Notes: generated by a model from the letters alone, not told the origin. A DNA stretch of 64,000 nt from JAQGMV01 sp963828715 (GCA_963828715.1 CAWHFX010000002.1:248001-312000); one strand, 5' to 3'. Shown: positions 8,021-16,745, counted from the first letter of the stretch. A program made the numbers and translations.

Positions 8021-8593
8021 ATGCTGCTAATGATCGACAATTACGACTCCTTCACCTACAACCTCGTCCAGTATCTGGGCGAACTGGGCGAAGAGGTCGT
8101 CGTGCGTCGTAACGACGAGATCACGCTGGATGAGGTGGCGACGCTGCAACCGCAACGCATCGTCATCTCGCCCGGGCCGTGCACCCCGAAAGAGGCCGGC
8201 ATCTCGGTGCCGCTGATCGAGCGGTTCGCCGGGAAAATCCCGCTGCTCGGCGTGTGTCTCGGCCATCAGAGCATCGGCCAGGCGTTCGGGGGACGCATCG
8301 TGCACGCGCGCGTCCTCATGCACGGCAAGACCTCCGACATCGCCCATGAGAGCCGCGGCGTATTTCGCGACCTGCCGAATCCGCTGCGTGCCACCCGCTA
8401 TCACTCGCTCGTGATCGAGCGCGGATCGCTGCCGGCGTGCCTCGAAGTCACCGCGTGGACGCAGGACGGCGAGATCATGGGCGTCCGGCACAGGACGTTG
8501 TCCGTCGAGGGCGTGCAGTTTCATCCCGAATCCATTCTCACCGAACACGGCCACGACCTGCTGCGGAACTTCCTCGAGGACGTCCGGGCATGA
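8021..8593 (+). CDS. trpG: Anthranilate synthase component II (glutamine amidotransferase)
   Basis: 190 residues. A class I glutamine amidotransferase that supplies ammonia to TrpE. The catalytic triad is visible: Cys79 in LLGVCLGHQSIGQAFGG, with His168 and Glu170 in VQFHPESI. The N-terminus MLLMIDNYDSFTYNLVQYL is typical. The same subunit can serve aminodeoxychorismate synthase. The stop overlaps the trpD start (ATGA, 8590-8593), beginning a run of four translationally coupled genes. Confidence 0.96.
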   Translation: MLLMIDNYDSFTYNLVQYLGELGEEVVVRRNDEITLDEVATLQPQRIVISPGPCTPKEAGISVPLIERFAGKIPLLGVCLGHQSIGQAFGGRIVHARVLMHGKTSDIAHESRGVFRDLPNPLRATRYHSLVIERGSLPACLEVTAWTQDGEIMGVRHRTLSVEGVQFHPESILTEHGHDLLRNFLEDVRA

Positions 8594-9615
8594 CTCCACA
8601 GGAGGCGCTGACACGCGTCATCGAGCACCGCGAGATCTTTCGCGAGGAGATGCTCTCGCTGATGCGTCAGATCATGACCGGCGAAATGTCGGCGACCCTG
8701 ATTGCAGGCATTCTCGTCGGCTTGCGCGTGAAGAAGGAAACCATCGGTGAAATCGCCGCCGCGGCGGAAGTCATGCGCGAGTTTGCGACACGCGTTCCGG
8801 TCGCCGACGAGCCGCGTCTCATCGACACGTGCGGAACCGGGGGCGACGCCGCACACACGTTCAACATCTCGACCGCTGCCATGTTCGTGGCGGCCGCAGC
8901 CGGCGCAAAGATCGCGAAGCACGGCGGGCGCTCCGTGTCCAGCAAGTGCGGCAGCGCCGACGTGCTCGAAGCGCTCGGCGTCAACATCAATCTCGAGCCG
9001 GCGGCAGTCGCACGTGCAATCGATGAGACCGGCATCGGCTTCATGTTCGCGCCCAATCATCACAGCGCCATGAAACATGCTGCGCCGGTGCGCAAGGACC
9101 TGGGCGTGAAAACGCTGTTCAACATCCTCGGTCCGCTTACCAATCCGGCCGGGGCCAGACAGCAGGTAATGGGTGTTTTCCATCCGGATCTCGTCGGCAT
9201 CCAGGCGCGCGTGCTGCAGCGCCTCGGCAGCCGCCGTGTGGTGGTCGTGCACGGCATGGAGAGTCTGGATGAGATTTCACTGACCGGCCCGACGCTCGTG
9301 GGAGAACTGCGCGACGGCGAAGTGCGCGAGTACACGATTGAGCCGCAGGACTTCGGGTTCGAACCCTGCGACGCGGACGCAATCCGGGTCGATAGTGTCG
9401 ACGGCTCCAAACGACTGCTCCTGCAAGCGCTCGAAAACGTCGACGGACCGGCGCGCGATATCGTCGCACTCAACGCCGGCGCGAGCATCTACGTCGCCGG
9501 TCTCGCGATCACTCTCGCGGAAGGCGTAGACCGCGCGCGGGAGACGCTGAAGACCGGCGCCGCGCGCCACAAGCTGGACGAGTTCGTCGCCTGCACACGG
9601 TCGTCCGCACGATGA
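8590..9615 (+). CDS. trpD: Anthranilate phosphoribosyltransferase
   Basis: 341 residues. It transfers phosphoribose from PRPP to anthranilate. The motifs are clear: DTCGTGGDAAHTFNIST (PRPP-binding glycine loop), KHGGRSVSSKCGSAD, and PVRKDLGVKTLFNILGPLTNP. The start at 8590 overlaps the trpG stop and the stop overlaps the trpC start, both as ATGA. The length is normal and there is no sign of fusion with trpG. Confidence 0.97.
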   Translation: MTPQEALTRVIEHREIFREEMLSLMRQIMTGEMSATLIAGILVGLRVKKETIGEIAAAAEVMREFATRVPVADEPRLIDTCGTGGDAAHTFNISTAAMFVAAAAGAKIAKHGGRSVSSKCGSADVLEALGVNINLEPAAVARAIDETGIGFMFAPNHHSAMKHAAPVRKDLGVKTLFNILGPLTNPAGARQQVMGVFHPDLVGIQARVLQRLGSRRVVVVHGMESLDEISLTGPTLVGELRDGEVREYTIEPQDFGFEPCDADAIRVDSVDGSKRLLLQALENVDGPARDIVALNAGASIYVAGLAITLAEGVDRARETLKTGAARHKLDEFVACTRSSAR

Positions 9616-10421
9616 GCGACATTCTCGACCGCATTCTTGCGGTGAAAGAACAGGAGATCGACGCCGCGCGCCGGCTGAGACCCCTCACGGCGCTCGAGCA
9701 GGTCGTCCGCGCGGCGGCTCCTACTCGCGACTTTGTCGGCGCATTGCGGGCGAAAATCGAAACCGGCTTGCCTGGCGTGATCGCCGAAATAAAGAAGGCG
9801 AGTCCGAGCAAGGGCGTGTTGCGCGCGAGCTTCGAGCCGGCCGCGATCGCGTCGACCTATGCGCGGCATGGCGCCGCATGCCTGTCGGTCCTTACGGACG
9901 TTCGGTTCTTCCAGGGTTGCCTCGAACACCTCGCGGAAGCGCGCGGCGCATGCAGCCTCCCGGTGCTGCGCAAGGATTTCATCGTCGACCGCTATCAACT
10001 GCACGAGTCGCGCGCGGCTGGCGCCGATTGCATTCTGCTGATTGCGGCGGCCCTGGAATCCTCGCGCATGCGCGACCTCGAGGCGGAGGCACACGAGCTC
10101 GGGCTGGCGGTGCTCGTCGAAGTGCACAATGCCGCTGAGCTCGAGCGTGCACTCACGCTTCACACGCCGCTCCTCGGCATCAACAACCGCAATCTGCAAA
10201 CGTTCGAGACTCGCCTCGAAACGACGCTGGATCTGCTCGCCAGCGTTCCGGCCAATCGCATCGTCGTGACCGAAAGCGGAATTCTCGCTGCGACGGACGT
10301 TCGCCGGATGCGAGCTGCGGGCGTGAGCTGTTTCCTCGTTGGTGAAGCGTTCATGCGCGCGCAGGATCCGGGCGCGGAGCTTGCGCGCCTTTTCGACGTG
10401 CACGCAGAGGAATTCCCATGA
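9612..10421 (+). CDS. trpC: Indole-3-glycerol-phosphate synthase
   Basis: 269 residues. It closes the indole ring from 1-(2-carboxyphenylamino)-1-deoxyribulose 5-phosphate. The TIM-barrel signature IAEIKKASPSKGVLR with its catalytic Lys, then LRKDFIVDRYQ, GINNRNLQTF and VTESGI, are all present. It is monofunctional, not fused to trpF as in enterics. It overlaps trpD before it and coq7 after it by 4 bp each. Confidence 0.97.
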   Translation: MSDILDRILAVKEQEIDAARRLRPLTALEQVVRAAAPTRDFVGALRAKIETGLPGVIAEIKKASPSKGVLRASFEPAAIASTYARHGAACLSVLTDVRFFQGCLEHLAEARGACSLPVLRKDFIVDRYQLHESRAAGADCILLIAAALESSRMRDLEAEAHELGLAVLVEVHNAAELERALTLHTPLLGINNRNLQTFETRLETTLDLLASVPANRIVVTESGILAATDVRRMRAAGVSCFLVGEAFMRAQDPGAELARLFDVHAEEFP

Positions 10422-11044
10422 TCGACCTCGACCGTTTCATCATCGGCTTCGACCGCACACTGCGCACGCTATTCGCACCGGCAATGTCAGCACGGCCTAC
10501 GCCGGGCGAGGATCTCCCCGAGTCGGAAATGGATGCCGCGACCCGAGAGCACGCGGCCGCGCTGATGCGCGTCAATCACACGGGTGAAATCTGCGCGCAG
10601 GCGCTCTACCAGGGGCAGGCGCTCACGGCGCGCAACGCCGAAGCGCGCGCGGCGCTGGAGCACGCGGCGCATGAGGAGACCGAGCACCTCGCCTGGACCG
10701 AACAGCGTATCCAGGAGCTCGGCGGGCGCAAGAGCCTTCTCAATCCGCTGTTCTACGCGGGCTCCATGGCGATGGGTGTCGCGACGGGGCTGCTCGGCGA
10801 CAGGTGGAATCTCGGCTTTCTGGCGGAAACGGAGCGCCAGGTAGTCGAGCATCTGGACCGGCATCTCCGCGAGATCCCGCGCGAAGATGAGAAGAGCATC
10901 GCGATTCTCGGTGAGATGCGAATCGACGAGTCGCGGCACGCGACAACCGCATGGGAGCACGGCGCGGGAGAACTGCCTCTGCCCGTGCGCGGGCTCATGC
11001 GTATCGCATCCAGCGTCATGACGCGATCCGCTTACTGGTTGTAG
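10418..11044 (+). CDS. coq7: Demethoxyubiquinone hydroxylase (Coq7-type di-iron monooxygenase)
   Basis: 208 residues. It hydroxylates 2-polyprenyl-3-methyl-6-methoxy-benzoquinol in ubiquinone synthesis. Carboxylate-bridged di-iron ligands are visible in MRVNHTGEICAQALYQGQA, AHEETEHLAW, ETERQVVEHLDRHL and MRIDESRHATTAWEHGA. The first 35 residues are a membrane-associating segment. The start overlaps the trpC stop, an unexpected coupling of ubiquinone and tryptophan synthesis. The 3-prime end overlaps the convergent OsmC gene by 29 bp. Confidence 0.95.
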   Translation: MIDLDRFIIGFDRTLRTLFAPAMSARPTPGEDLPESEMDAATREHAAALMRVNHTGEICAQALYQGQALTARNAEARAALEHAAHEETEHLAWTEQRIQELGGRKSLLNPLFYAGSMAMGVATGLLGDRWNLGFLAETERQVVEHLDRHLREIPREDEKSIAILGEMRIDESRHATTAWEHGAGELPLPVRGLMRIASSVMTRSAYWL

Positions 11045-11465
11045 CTCCCCCCGCTTCGCGTATTTCGAAGTCGTGACTTATCTCAGCCGTCTTGCCCAGC
11101 ATGATGGAGGCCGAACAGTACTTCTCGGCTGAGAGGTGCACGGCCCGCTCCACCTGCGCCGACTTCAACCCGTTGCCGGTGACGACGAAGTGAAAATGGA
11201 TCCGGGTGAAGACCTTCGGGTCTTCGCCTGCGCGTTCAGCATCGATCTCGACAACGCAGTCCGTGACCGGCGCGCGCGACTTCTTCAGGATGTGCACGAC
11301 GTCGTACGCTGTGCAGCCTCCGGTGCCGATCAGCACCATCTCCATCGGCCGCGGGCCGAGGTTGCGTCCACCGCCCTCCGGCGCGCCGTCCATCACGAGC
11401 GCATGACCGCTTTCGGACTCGCCGACGAAGCTTACGTTTTCGATCCATTTGATGCGGGCTTTCAT
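11016..11465 (-). CDS. OsmC family protein
   Basis: 149 residues. OsmC/Ohr-fold proteins are dimeric thiol peroxidases that reduce organic hydroperoxides. Both redox cysteines are present: one in GTGGCTAYDVVHILKK and one in SAEKYCSASIMLGK. The spacing and the N-terminal RIKWIENVSFVGESESGHALVMDG match the general OsmC (YhfA-like) branch rather than Ohr. The start overlaps the stop of the upstream YdcF gene (ATGA), so the two are coupled. Confidence 0.9.
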   Translation of the reverse strand: MKARIKWIENVSFVGESESGHALVMDGAPEGGGRNLGPRPMEMVLIGTGGCTAYDVVHILKKSRAPVTDCVVEIDAERAGEDPKVFTRIHFHFVVTGNGLKSAQVERAVHLSAEKYCSASIMLGKTAEISHDFEIREAGGATTSKRIAS

Positions 11466-12250
11466 TGATCCACGCTGATGTTGCGAGCCGGTTCACGCAA
11501 CTGCGCCGATTTTAAGCGATACCACGCCAGGCCCGCGATTTCGTGTATGTAAAGCCAGCTCCGCTCCAGTCCGCCCGCGCTCGGCACGAACTCGATCGGC
11601 CGCAGGGGAAGAGGACCGCTATAGCCGGTCGGAGCCGGTATGACTGCGAGACCCGCGCGCTCGAACGCCATGCGGGCGCGGCGCATGTGCCACGCGTGCG
11701 TCACGAGGTAGATCTTGTCGATGTGTGCCTGCAGCAGCACGCGGCGCGTATAGCGGGCGTTTTCGAACGTGTTGTCGGACGCGTCCTCCAGCCATTGCAC
11801 CGTCACGCCAAATTCGCTCATGGCAGCCTGCATCTGCGATGCTTCGGTCGAATCCGCATGGGTCGGGTTGCCGCCGGTGACGAGCACCGGCTTGCCGAGA
11901 CGCCTCTGCAACCGCGCCGCGTAGCGCACGCGCTCGAGACTGTAACGGCTGACGGTGTCGCCGCCATACTCCGCCGCGCCGGGATACAACCCCCCGCCGA
12001 GTACCACGATGGCACCGCCGCTCGTGTCTCGCACCGGATCGGCGTACGGGTCTTCGAGCGAGTGCAGCAGCATGGACCCGACGATCGGCATGGAGAGCAC
12101 GAACAAAGTCAGCGTTGCCGCCGTCGCAAGTCGGATGCCGAGCCGCGGTCGCGATCGTGCCAGCGCGAGGCCCACTAGAATGAGCAGAATGAGCAGGCCG
12201 GGCGGCAGTAGAAGCCGGGCGACGACGTTCGTGAGTTCCCAGGCGGACAA
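11462..12250 (-). CDS. YdcF/ElyC family membrane protein (DUF218)
   Basis: 262 residues using a TTG start at 12250 (LSAWELTNVVARLLLPPG). The frame is open further upstream, but that extension is encoded by a tandem DNA repeat and was rejected. Two N-terminal transmembrane segments (about residues 10-30 and 38-60) precede the DUF218 domain: GGAIVVLGGGLYPGA, LVTGGNPTHADSTEA, DNTFENARYTRR and YLVTHAWHMRRARMAFERAG. Relatives (SanA, ElyC, YdcF) act at the cell envelope; ElyC affects lipid-carrier metabolism. The true start could be another non-ATG codon nearby. Confidence 0.85.
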   Translation of the reverse strand: MSAWELTNVVARLLLPPGLLILLILVGLALARSRPRLGIRLATAATLTLFVLSMPIVGSMLLHSLEDPYADPVRDTSGGAIVVLGGGLYPGAAEYGGDTVSRYSLERVRYAARLQRRLGKPVLVTGGNPTHADSTEASQMQAAMSEFGVTVQWLEDASDNTFENARYTRRVLLQAHIDKIYLVTHAWHMRRARMAFERAGLAVIPAPTGYSGPLPLRPIEFVPSAGGLERSWLYIHEIAGLAWYRLKSAQLREPARNISVDQ

Positions 12251-12307
12251 TTTAGGGGCGACGCTCCATGTGCCTCGGGCCGTTGCAGGCGCTCGGCTTC
12301 CCCTCGC

Positions 12308-12580
12308 CCCAGCCCTCGTATGCTGGGACGGGAGTGCTGACTGGCGCTGGAATGTCGCGCGCGGTGGAACCTGGGCGCTTCGCGCTTCCCCGCTCGCCTG
12401 CCGCCCCAGCCCTCGCACGCTCGGACGAGAGTGCTGATTGGCGCTGGAATGTCACGCGCGCGGGGACCGCGCCGCTCCGCGGCCCCCGCTCGCCTGTCGC
12501 CCCAGCCCTCGCACGCTCGGACGGAGTGCTAACTGGCGCCGGAATGCTACGTTCGCGGCGACAGCCTGTCCCAGGCGCGC
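12308..12580. repeat. Tandem copies of a ~96-bp dispersed repeat (family A)
   Basis: Three consecutive units, recognised by CCCCAGCCCTCGCACGCTCG followed by GACGAGAGTGCTGA, TGGCGCTGGAATG and a GC-rich palindromic tail (GCGCGGGGACCGC... GCGGCCCCCGC). The anchor TCGGACGAG recurs at about 12324, 12421 and 12517, giving periods of 97 and 96 bp. The same unit appears twice in tandem at 49.0-49.2 kb. It lies between the YdcF gene and the rplM promoter. There are no spacers, so it is not a CRISPR array. Confidence 0.85.
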
Positions 12581-12607
12581 CGCTCACCGGGAACCAGGTC
12601 GTTCGAA

Positions 12608-12637
12608 TTGACTAAGCACTCTGATTCCCAATAGAAT
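12608..12637 (+). promoter_or_regulatory. Putative sigma-70 promoter of rplM-rpsI
   Basis: A TTGACT -35 box (12608-12613) and a TAGAAT -10 box (12632-12637) are separated by 18 bp, 36 bp before the rplM ATG. The flanks are more A/T-rich than the surrounding sequence. This is the strongest promoter-like match seen by eye in the window and suits a ribosomal protein operon. Confidence 0.6.
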
Positions 12638-12673
12638 TCGCGGTTTTCCAAAATCGACGGCCTGCGAGGCACC

Positions 12674-13102
12674 ATGAAGACGTTTTCCGCCAAGTCGCAC
12701 GAAGTGCAGCGCGACTGGTTTGTGCTCGACGCCACCGGCAAGGTGCTCGGCCGGGTTGCGGCCGAGATCGCGCGACGCCTGCGCGGCAAGCACAAGCCCG
12801 AATTCACGCCGCACGTGGACACGGGCGATTATATCGTCGTGGTCAACGCCGATAAGTTGCGGGTCACGGGCAACAAGGCGAAGGACAAGCTGTACCATCG
12901 CCACAGCTCCTACCCGGGTGGCCTTTACACCACCACGTTCGAAAAGCTCCAGGCGAAGCATCCGGAGCGCGTGCTGCAGCTCGCAGTCAAAGGCATGCTG
13001 CCAAAGGGGCCGCTCGGCTATGCGATGCTGAAGAAGATGAAGGTCTATGCGGGCGGCGAACATCCGCACTCCGCGCAGCAGCCCAAAACCCTCGAGATCT
13101 AG
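12674..13102 (+). CDS. rplM: 50S ribosomal protein L13
   Basis: 142 residues, the standard length. Starts MKTFSAKSHEVQRDW, with the L13 signature VLGRVAAEIARRLRGKHKPEFTPH-type region, then HRHSSYPGG and VKGMLPKGPLGYAMLKKMKV. An early-assembling protein of the large subunit. It is 11 bp upstream of rpsI in the universally conserved L13-S9 operon, behind a sigma-70-like promoter. Confidence 0.99.
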   Translation: MKTFSAKSHEVQRDWFVLDATGKVLGRVAAEIARRLRGKHKPEFTPHVDTGDYIVVVNADKLRVTGNKAKDKLYHRHSSYPGGLYTTTFEKLQAKHPERVLQLAVKGMLPKGPLGYAMLKKMKVYAGGEHPHSAQQPKTLEI

Positions 13103-13113
13103 GCTAAATACAT

Positions 13114-13509
13114 ATGGCAGTTCAGCAGAACAACTATGGCACCGGGCGCCGCAAGAGTGCCGTCGCGCGCGTGTTCCTGAAGCCCGGTAAGGGCGACATC
13201 ATCGTCAATGGCAAGCCGGTGGACGAGTTCTTCTCGCGCGAGACCGGACGCATGATCGTGCGCCAGCCTCTCCAGCTTACGGACAACCTGAACCGCTTCG
13301 ACATCACCGTGAACGTCGGGGGCGGCGGTGAATCCGGTCAGGCCGGCGCAGTGCGCCACGGCATCACGCGTGCACTGATCGATTACGACGAAACCCTCAA
13401 AGCGGCGCTGAAGAAGGCTGGTCTCGTGACGCGCGATGCGCGCGAGGTCGAGCGCAAGAAAGTCGGTCTGCACAAGGCGCGACGGCGCAAGCAGTTCTCC
13501 AAACGCTGA
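13114..13509 (+). CDS. rpsI: 30S ribosomal protein S9
   Basis: 131 residues. The family motifs are GTGRRKSAVARVFL at the N-terminus, NVGGGGESGQAGAVRHGITRAL in the middle, and the Arg/Lys-rich tail ending RRRKQFSKR that reaches into the P site. Cotranscribed with rplM and followed 19 bp later by an intrinsic terminator. Confidence 0.99.
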   Translation: MAVQQNNYGTGRRKSAVARVFLKPGKGDIIVNGKPVDEFFSRETGRMIVRQPLQLTDNLNRFDITVNVGGGGESGQAGAVRHGITRALIDYDETLKAALKKAGLVTRDAREVERKKVGLHKARRRKQFSKR

Positions 13510-13527
13510 CCCTGCGGGTCGATCTGC

Positions 13528-13558
13528 AAAGCCGCCTTCAGGGGCGGCTTTGTTGTCT
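13528..13558 (+). terminator. Intrinsic terminator of rplM-rpsI
   Basis: A 9-bp perfect stem AAAGCCGCC / GGCGGCTTT (13528-13536 and 13543-13551) with a 6-base loop, followed by a short interrupted T-rich stretch. It lies between rpsI and argC. Confidence 0.8.
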
Positions 13559-13596
13559 GTAACGTTCGCTTTTCACTTCGGAGCTCGCGCAGCATC

Positions 13597-14637
13597 ATGG
13601 CAACCGCAACGATCAAGGCTGGCATCGTCGGCGGAACGGGATATACCGGGGTCGAACTGTTGCGGCTCCTGGCGCAGCACCCGCGCGTCGAGATGACGGT
13701 GATCACGTCGCGTTCGGAAGCAGGCATGCCGGTCGCCGACATGTTTCCGAATCTCCGCGGACGCGTGGGTCTCAAGTTCACCGAACCTTCGCGCGACGCG
13801 CTGAGTGCCTGCGACGTTGTGTTCTTCGCAACCCCGAACGGTGTCGCGATGAACGAAGCCCGTGCGCTCTACGACGCCGGCGTTCGTCTGATCGATATCG
13901 CCGCGGACTTCCGTATCAAGGACGTCGCGCTATGGGAACGGTGGTACAAGATGAAGCACGCTTGTCCCGACCTCGTGCGCGACGCGGTATATGGCCTGCC
14001 GGAAGTGAACCGCAACGCGATACGCGAGGCGCGCATCCTCGCGAATCCGGGCTGCTACCCCACCGCGGTTCAGCTTGGATTTCTGCCGCTGCTCGAAGCC
14101 GGCATCGCCGACGCGGAATATCTCATCGCTGACTGCAAATCAGGCGTGTCGGGTGCCGGGCGCAAGGCCGAAGTGCATACGCTTCTTGCAGAGGCCTCCG
14201 ACAATTTCAAGGCTTACGGCGTGACCGGCCACCGGCACACGCCGGAAATCGCGCAGGGCCTGAGTGCCATGGCTGGACGACCTGTGAAGCTCATCTTCAC
14301 CCCGCATCTGACGCCGATGATCCGCGGCATCCATGCGACGCTCTATGCGCGGGTTTCGGACGCCCGAGACCTGCACGCGCTGTACGAGGCACGCTACGCA
14401 TCGGAACCGTTCGTCGACGTGCTTCCGCCTGGGAGCCATCCCGACACGCGCTCGGTGCGCGGCTCCAACATGTGCCGCATCGCGATTCACCGGCCGGAGG
14501 GTAGCGACACGGCCCTGGTTCTGTCGGTGATCGACAATCTCGTCAAGGGTGCATCGGGCCAGGCGGTGCAGAACATGAACATCATGTTCGGACTGCCGGA
14601 AACGATGGGCCTGGAGCAGATCGCGCTTCTGCCGTAA
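13597..14637 (+). CDS. argC: N-acetyl-gamma-glutamyl-phosphate reductase
   Basis: 346 residues, type 1 ArgC. It reduces N-acetylglutamyl phosphate to the semialdehyde in arginine synthesis. The Rossmann motif AGIVGGTGYTGVELLRLL is at residues 8-25, the catalytic Cys is in ILANPGCYPTAVQLG, and the catalytic-loop His region is GVTGHRHTPEIAQG. A weak Shine-Dalgarno (CGGAGC) precedes the ATG. It stands alone after the ribosomal terminator, as in other betaproteobacteria. Confidence 0.97.
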   Translation: MATATIKAGIVGGTGYTGVELLRLLAQHPRVEMTVITSRSEAGMPVADMFPNLRGRVGLKFTEPSRDALSACDVVFFATPNGVAMNEARALYDAGVRLIDIAADFRIKDVALWERWYKMKHACPDLVRDAVYGLPEVNRNAIREARILANPGCYPTAVQLGFLPLLEAGIADAEYLIADCKSGVSGAGRKAEVHTLLAEASDNFKAYGVTGHRHTPEIAQGLSAMAGRPVKLIFTPHLTPMIRGIHATLYARVSDARDLHALYEARYASEPFVDVLPPGSHPDTRSVRGSNMCRIAIHRPEGSDTALVLSVIDNLVKGASGQAVQNMNIMFGLPETMGLEQIALLP

Positions 14638-14644
14638 GGGGATG

Positions 14645-14757
14645 GCGCTCGCCTTCGGCTCGGGCCTGGCCATCCTTCGGAACAGAGCGGAAACCACGCT
14701 TTCCCTCCGTAACCTCCTTTCCTTGCGGTGGGGCGCCCGCCTTCGGCCATATCTCCC
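14645..14757 (-). repeat. Single inverted copy of dispersed repeat family B
   Basis: Read on the minus strand, this matches the 89-bp unit at 25.08-25.28 kb: GCCGAAGGCG..., then AGGAGGTTACGGAGGGAAA, a GTTTCCGCTCTGTTCCGAAGG segment, and AGGCCCGAGCCGAAGGCGAG. The flanking GCTCGCCTTCGGC elements are 97 bp apart. It lies immediately after argC and could form stem-loops with its palindromic CCGAAGGCGAG ends. Confidence 0.8.
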
Positions 14758-14866
14758 GTGTGCTAAGTCACGGTTTCCAAATTGAACTTGCCGTGAACTG
14801 CAAATCGGGCCCGCTGTCTCAACTGGAGTCCATTAGAATAGCGCCCACTATCATCAGGAGTCAGCG

Positions 14867-15220
14867 ATGAACGCCGTGACCGAACAGATGCCCGACCCGC
14901 TCGTTTTCAGTGACAGCGCCGCCGATAAGGTGCGGCAGCTGATCGAAGAAGAAGGCAACCCCGAACTCAAGCTGCGGGTATTCGTCACCGGTGGCGGGTG
15001 CTCCGGCTTTCAGTACGGCTTCACTTTCGATGAAGCGGTCTCCGAAGACGACACGACCATGCAGAAGGGCGGTGTTACGCTGCTCATCGATCCAATGAGT
15101 CTGCAATACCTCGCCGGCGCCGAAATCGACTACCAGGAGAACATCGAGGGCGCGCAGTTCGTGATCAAGAATCCGAATGCGAGCTCCACCTGCGGGTGCG
15201 GCTCTTCGTTTTCGGCTTAG
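14867..15220 (+). CDS. erpA: Iron-sulfur cluster insertion protein ErpA
   Basis: 117 residues. An A-type carrier delivering [2Fe-2S] or [4Fe-4S] clusters to targets such as isoprenoid-synthesis enzymes. The three conserved cysteines are present: VTGGGCSGFQYGF, then STCGCGSSF at the C-terminus. A good Shine-Dalgarno (CAGGAG) precedes the ATG. The position after argC and the closing CGCGSSFSA fit the ErpA branch rather than IscA or SufA. Confidence 0.95.
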   Translation: MNAVTEQMPDPLVFSDSAADKVRQLIEEEGNPELKLRVFVTGGGCSGFQYGFTFDEAVSEDDTTMQKGGVTLLIDPMSLQYLAGAEIDYQENIEGAQFVIKNPNASSTCGCGSSFSA

Positions 15221-15258
15221 GACGACCGCGCTTACCGAACGGACCTCCAGGAACAGAA

Positions 15259-15289
15259 ACGGGAGCCATATCGGGCTCCCGTTTTTTGT
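15259..15289. terminator. Bidirectional-looking intrinsic terminator
   Basis: A 9-bp perfect stem ACGGGAGCC / GGCTCCCGT (15259-15267 and 15274-15282) followed by TTTTTG. It lies 39 bp after erpA and 21 bp before the convergent stop of the M23 peptidase, so it serves erpA and possibly both genes. Confidence 0.85.
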
Positions 15290-15309
15290 TTGCGTCGCTG
15301 CCGCCGAAC

Positions 15310-16626
15310 CTAGTCTACGCTGGCGACGTTCGTTCCGCGCAGCAGCCCGAGGCGCAGCCCGAGCGGACGCGCAACCGCTTCGAATTCCGCCCGTTGCTCC
15401 GGCAGGATCGGCGGTGCTTCGGCCATGGCAGTCAGACCCGTCGGGTCCACATGAACGTCATCCACGCGCAGTTCGAAATGTAGATGCGGACCGGTCGCGA
15501 GCCCGGTCATTCCGACGTAACCGACGACGTCGCCCTGTGAAACGGGAAATCCCGTTTGCGCGCTGCGGCCGAACGCCGAAAGATGCGCATACAGGCTGGT
15601 ATAGCGCCTCTGATGACGGAGAATGACGACGTTGCCGTAACCGCTCTGCTGGCCGGCGAATTCGACGACGCCGTCTGCAACCGCTTTCACGCCCGTGCCG
15701 GCGGGCGCTGCGTAATCGACGCCGGTGTGCGCACGCAGGCGCTGCAATATCGGGTGAAGGCGTTCGGAGGTGAAACCGGATGAGATGCGGGAGAATTCGA
15801 GCGGGGACCGCAGGAACGTTTTCTTGATCGGCTTGCCACCGAAGTCGTAGTAATCGCCCTGACCGTCAGGCTGCTGGAACCAGATCGCCTGGTGCGCTTT
15901 GCCCTGGTTGACGAACTCGGCAGCCAGCACGCGGCCGGACTTCACCGCTTCGCCACTGTCGTAATACATCTCGTAGACGATGGTGAAACGGTCGCCGCGC
16001 CGCAGATCCTTATGAAAGTCGATGTCCGTCGAGAAGATCTGCGCCAGCTGGTCGGCAACGGCATCGGTGAGGTTTGCGTCGTCCGTCGCCGCGAAAAGCG
16101 AGCTCTTGACTTCGCCCGACTTCATCACTACACGCCGTTCCAGCGGTGCCACCTGCTCCTTCACTGCGAAGCCGGTCGCGGACGGACTGAGGACGAGCAT
16201 CATGATGCCGATGGAATAACGCAATTCGATCAGGCGCCCGTCGTCGCCGGTCTCCGCGCGAACCATGCGCCCCGGTACGAGCTGACGCATACCGCGCGCC
16301 TCACGGCTCGTCCTCAGGAAGCGCACCGCCTCCGGATCTTCCACGCCGAGTCGGCTCAGGAGACCCGCAATGGTGTCGCCGCGCTGCACGCGCTCTTCAT
16401 GCCAATAGGTATCGTCGCTTTCCGACGTCCCTGCCACCGGCGCGAGGGCGACCTGCTCGATGACCCGGGCGGAGACAAGCTGCTCTGTGACGGTATCCGG
16501 CGCAATACCGAATGCGGCCACGACACCAACGAACGGCAATACAGCGCCCAGCAGCCCGCGGCGAAGACCTTTGCTGCGCACCAGACGACGCAGCTTTTCG
16601 GGTAGAATCTGATGCGCTTGATCCAT
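15310..16626 (-). CDS. M23 family peptidoglycan endopeptidase (MepM-like)
   Basis: 438 residues. An N-terminal membrane anchor lies at about residues 23-42, a LysM/OapA-like segment (WHEERVQRGDTIAGLLSRLG) follows, then a long middle domain and the C-terminal LytM domain. Zn-binding and catalytic motifs are intact: HTGVDYAAPAGTGVKAV (H-x3-D) and GPHLHFELR (HxH). These enzymes cut D-Ala-mDAP cross-links to let the wall expand. The substrate loop reads SSGFTSERLHPIL. It is divergent from tyrS, as in many betaproteobacteria. Confidence 0.93.
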   Translation of the reverse strand: MDQAHQILPEKLRRLVRSKGLRRGLLGAVLPFVGVVAAFGIAPDTVTEQLVSARVIEQVALAPVAGTSESDDTYWHEERVQRGDTIAGLLSRLGVEDPEAVRFLRTSREARGMRQLVPGRMVRAETGDDGRLIELRYSIGIMMLVLSPSATGFAVKEQVAPLERRVVMKSGEVKSSLFAATDDANLTDAVADQLAQIFSTDIDFHKDLRRGDRFTIVYEMYYDSGEAVKSGRVLAAEFVNQGKAHQAIWFQQPDGQGDYYDFGGKPIKKTFLRSPLEFSRISSGFTSERLHPILQRLRAHTGVDYAAPAGTGVKAVADGVVEFAGQQSGYGNVVILRHQRRYTSLYAHLSAFGRSAQTGFPVSQGDVVGYVGMTGLATGPHLHFELRVDDVHVDPTGLTAMAEAPPILPEQRAEFEAVARPLGLRLGLLRGTNVASVD

Positions 16627-16745
16627 GATTTTCCTACGTATTCTCGCCTCTCACTCTTCTAGCGCGGCAAGCTTAACAGAATGACTGTTGCCTGCAAGCG
16701 AAATTTCCGGAGGCCCTTGGGACCGTCAAAAAACAAACGCTGCTG

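Noticed and set aside
12251..12418. ATG start for the YdcF protein at 12418
   Set aside because: The extra 56 codons are encoded by family A repeat DNA and precede the first membrane segment; a TTG at 12250 fits better.
12308..12580. Tandem repeats as a CRISPR array (also at 25.1 and 49.1 kb)
   Set aside because: Units of 89-97 bp follow each other without unique spacers, and no cas genes are present.
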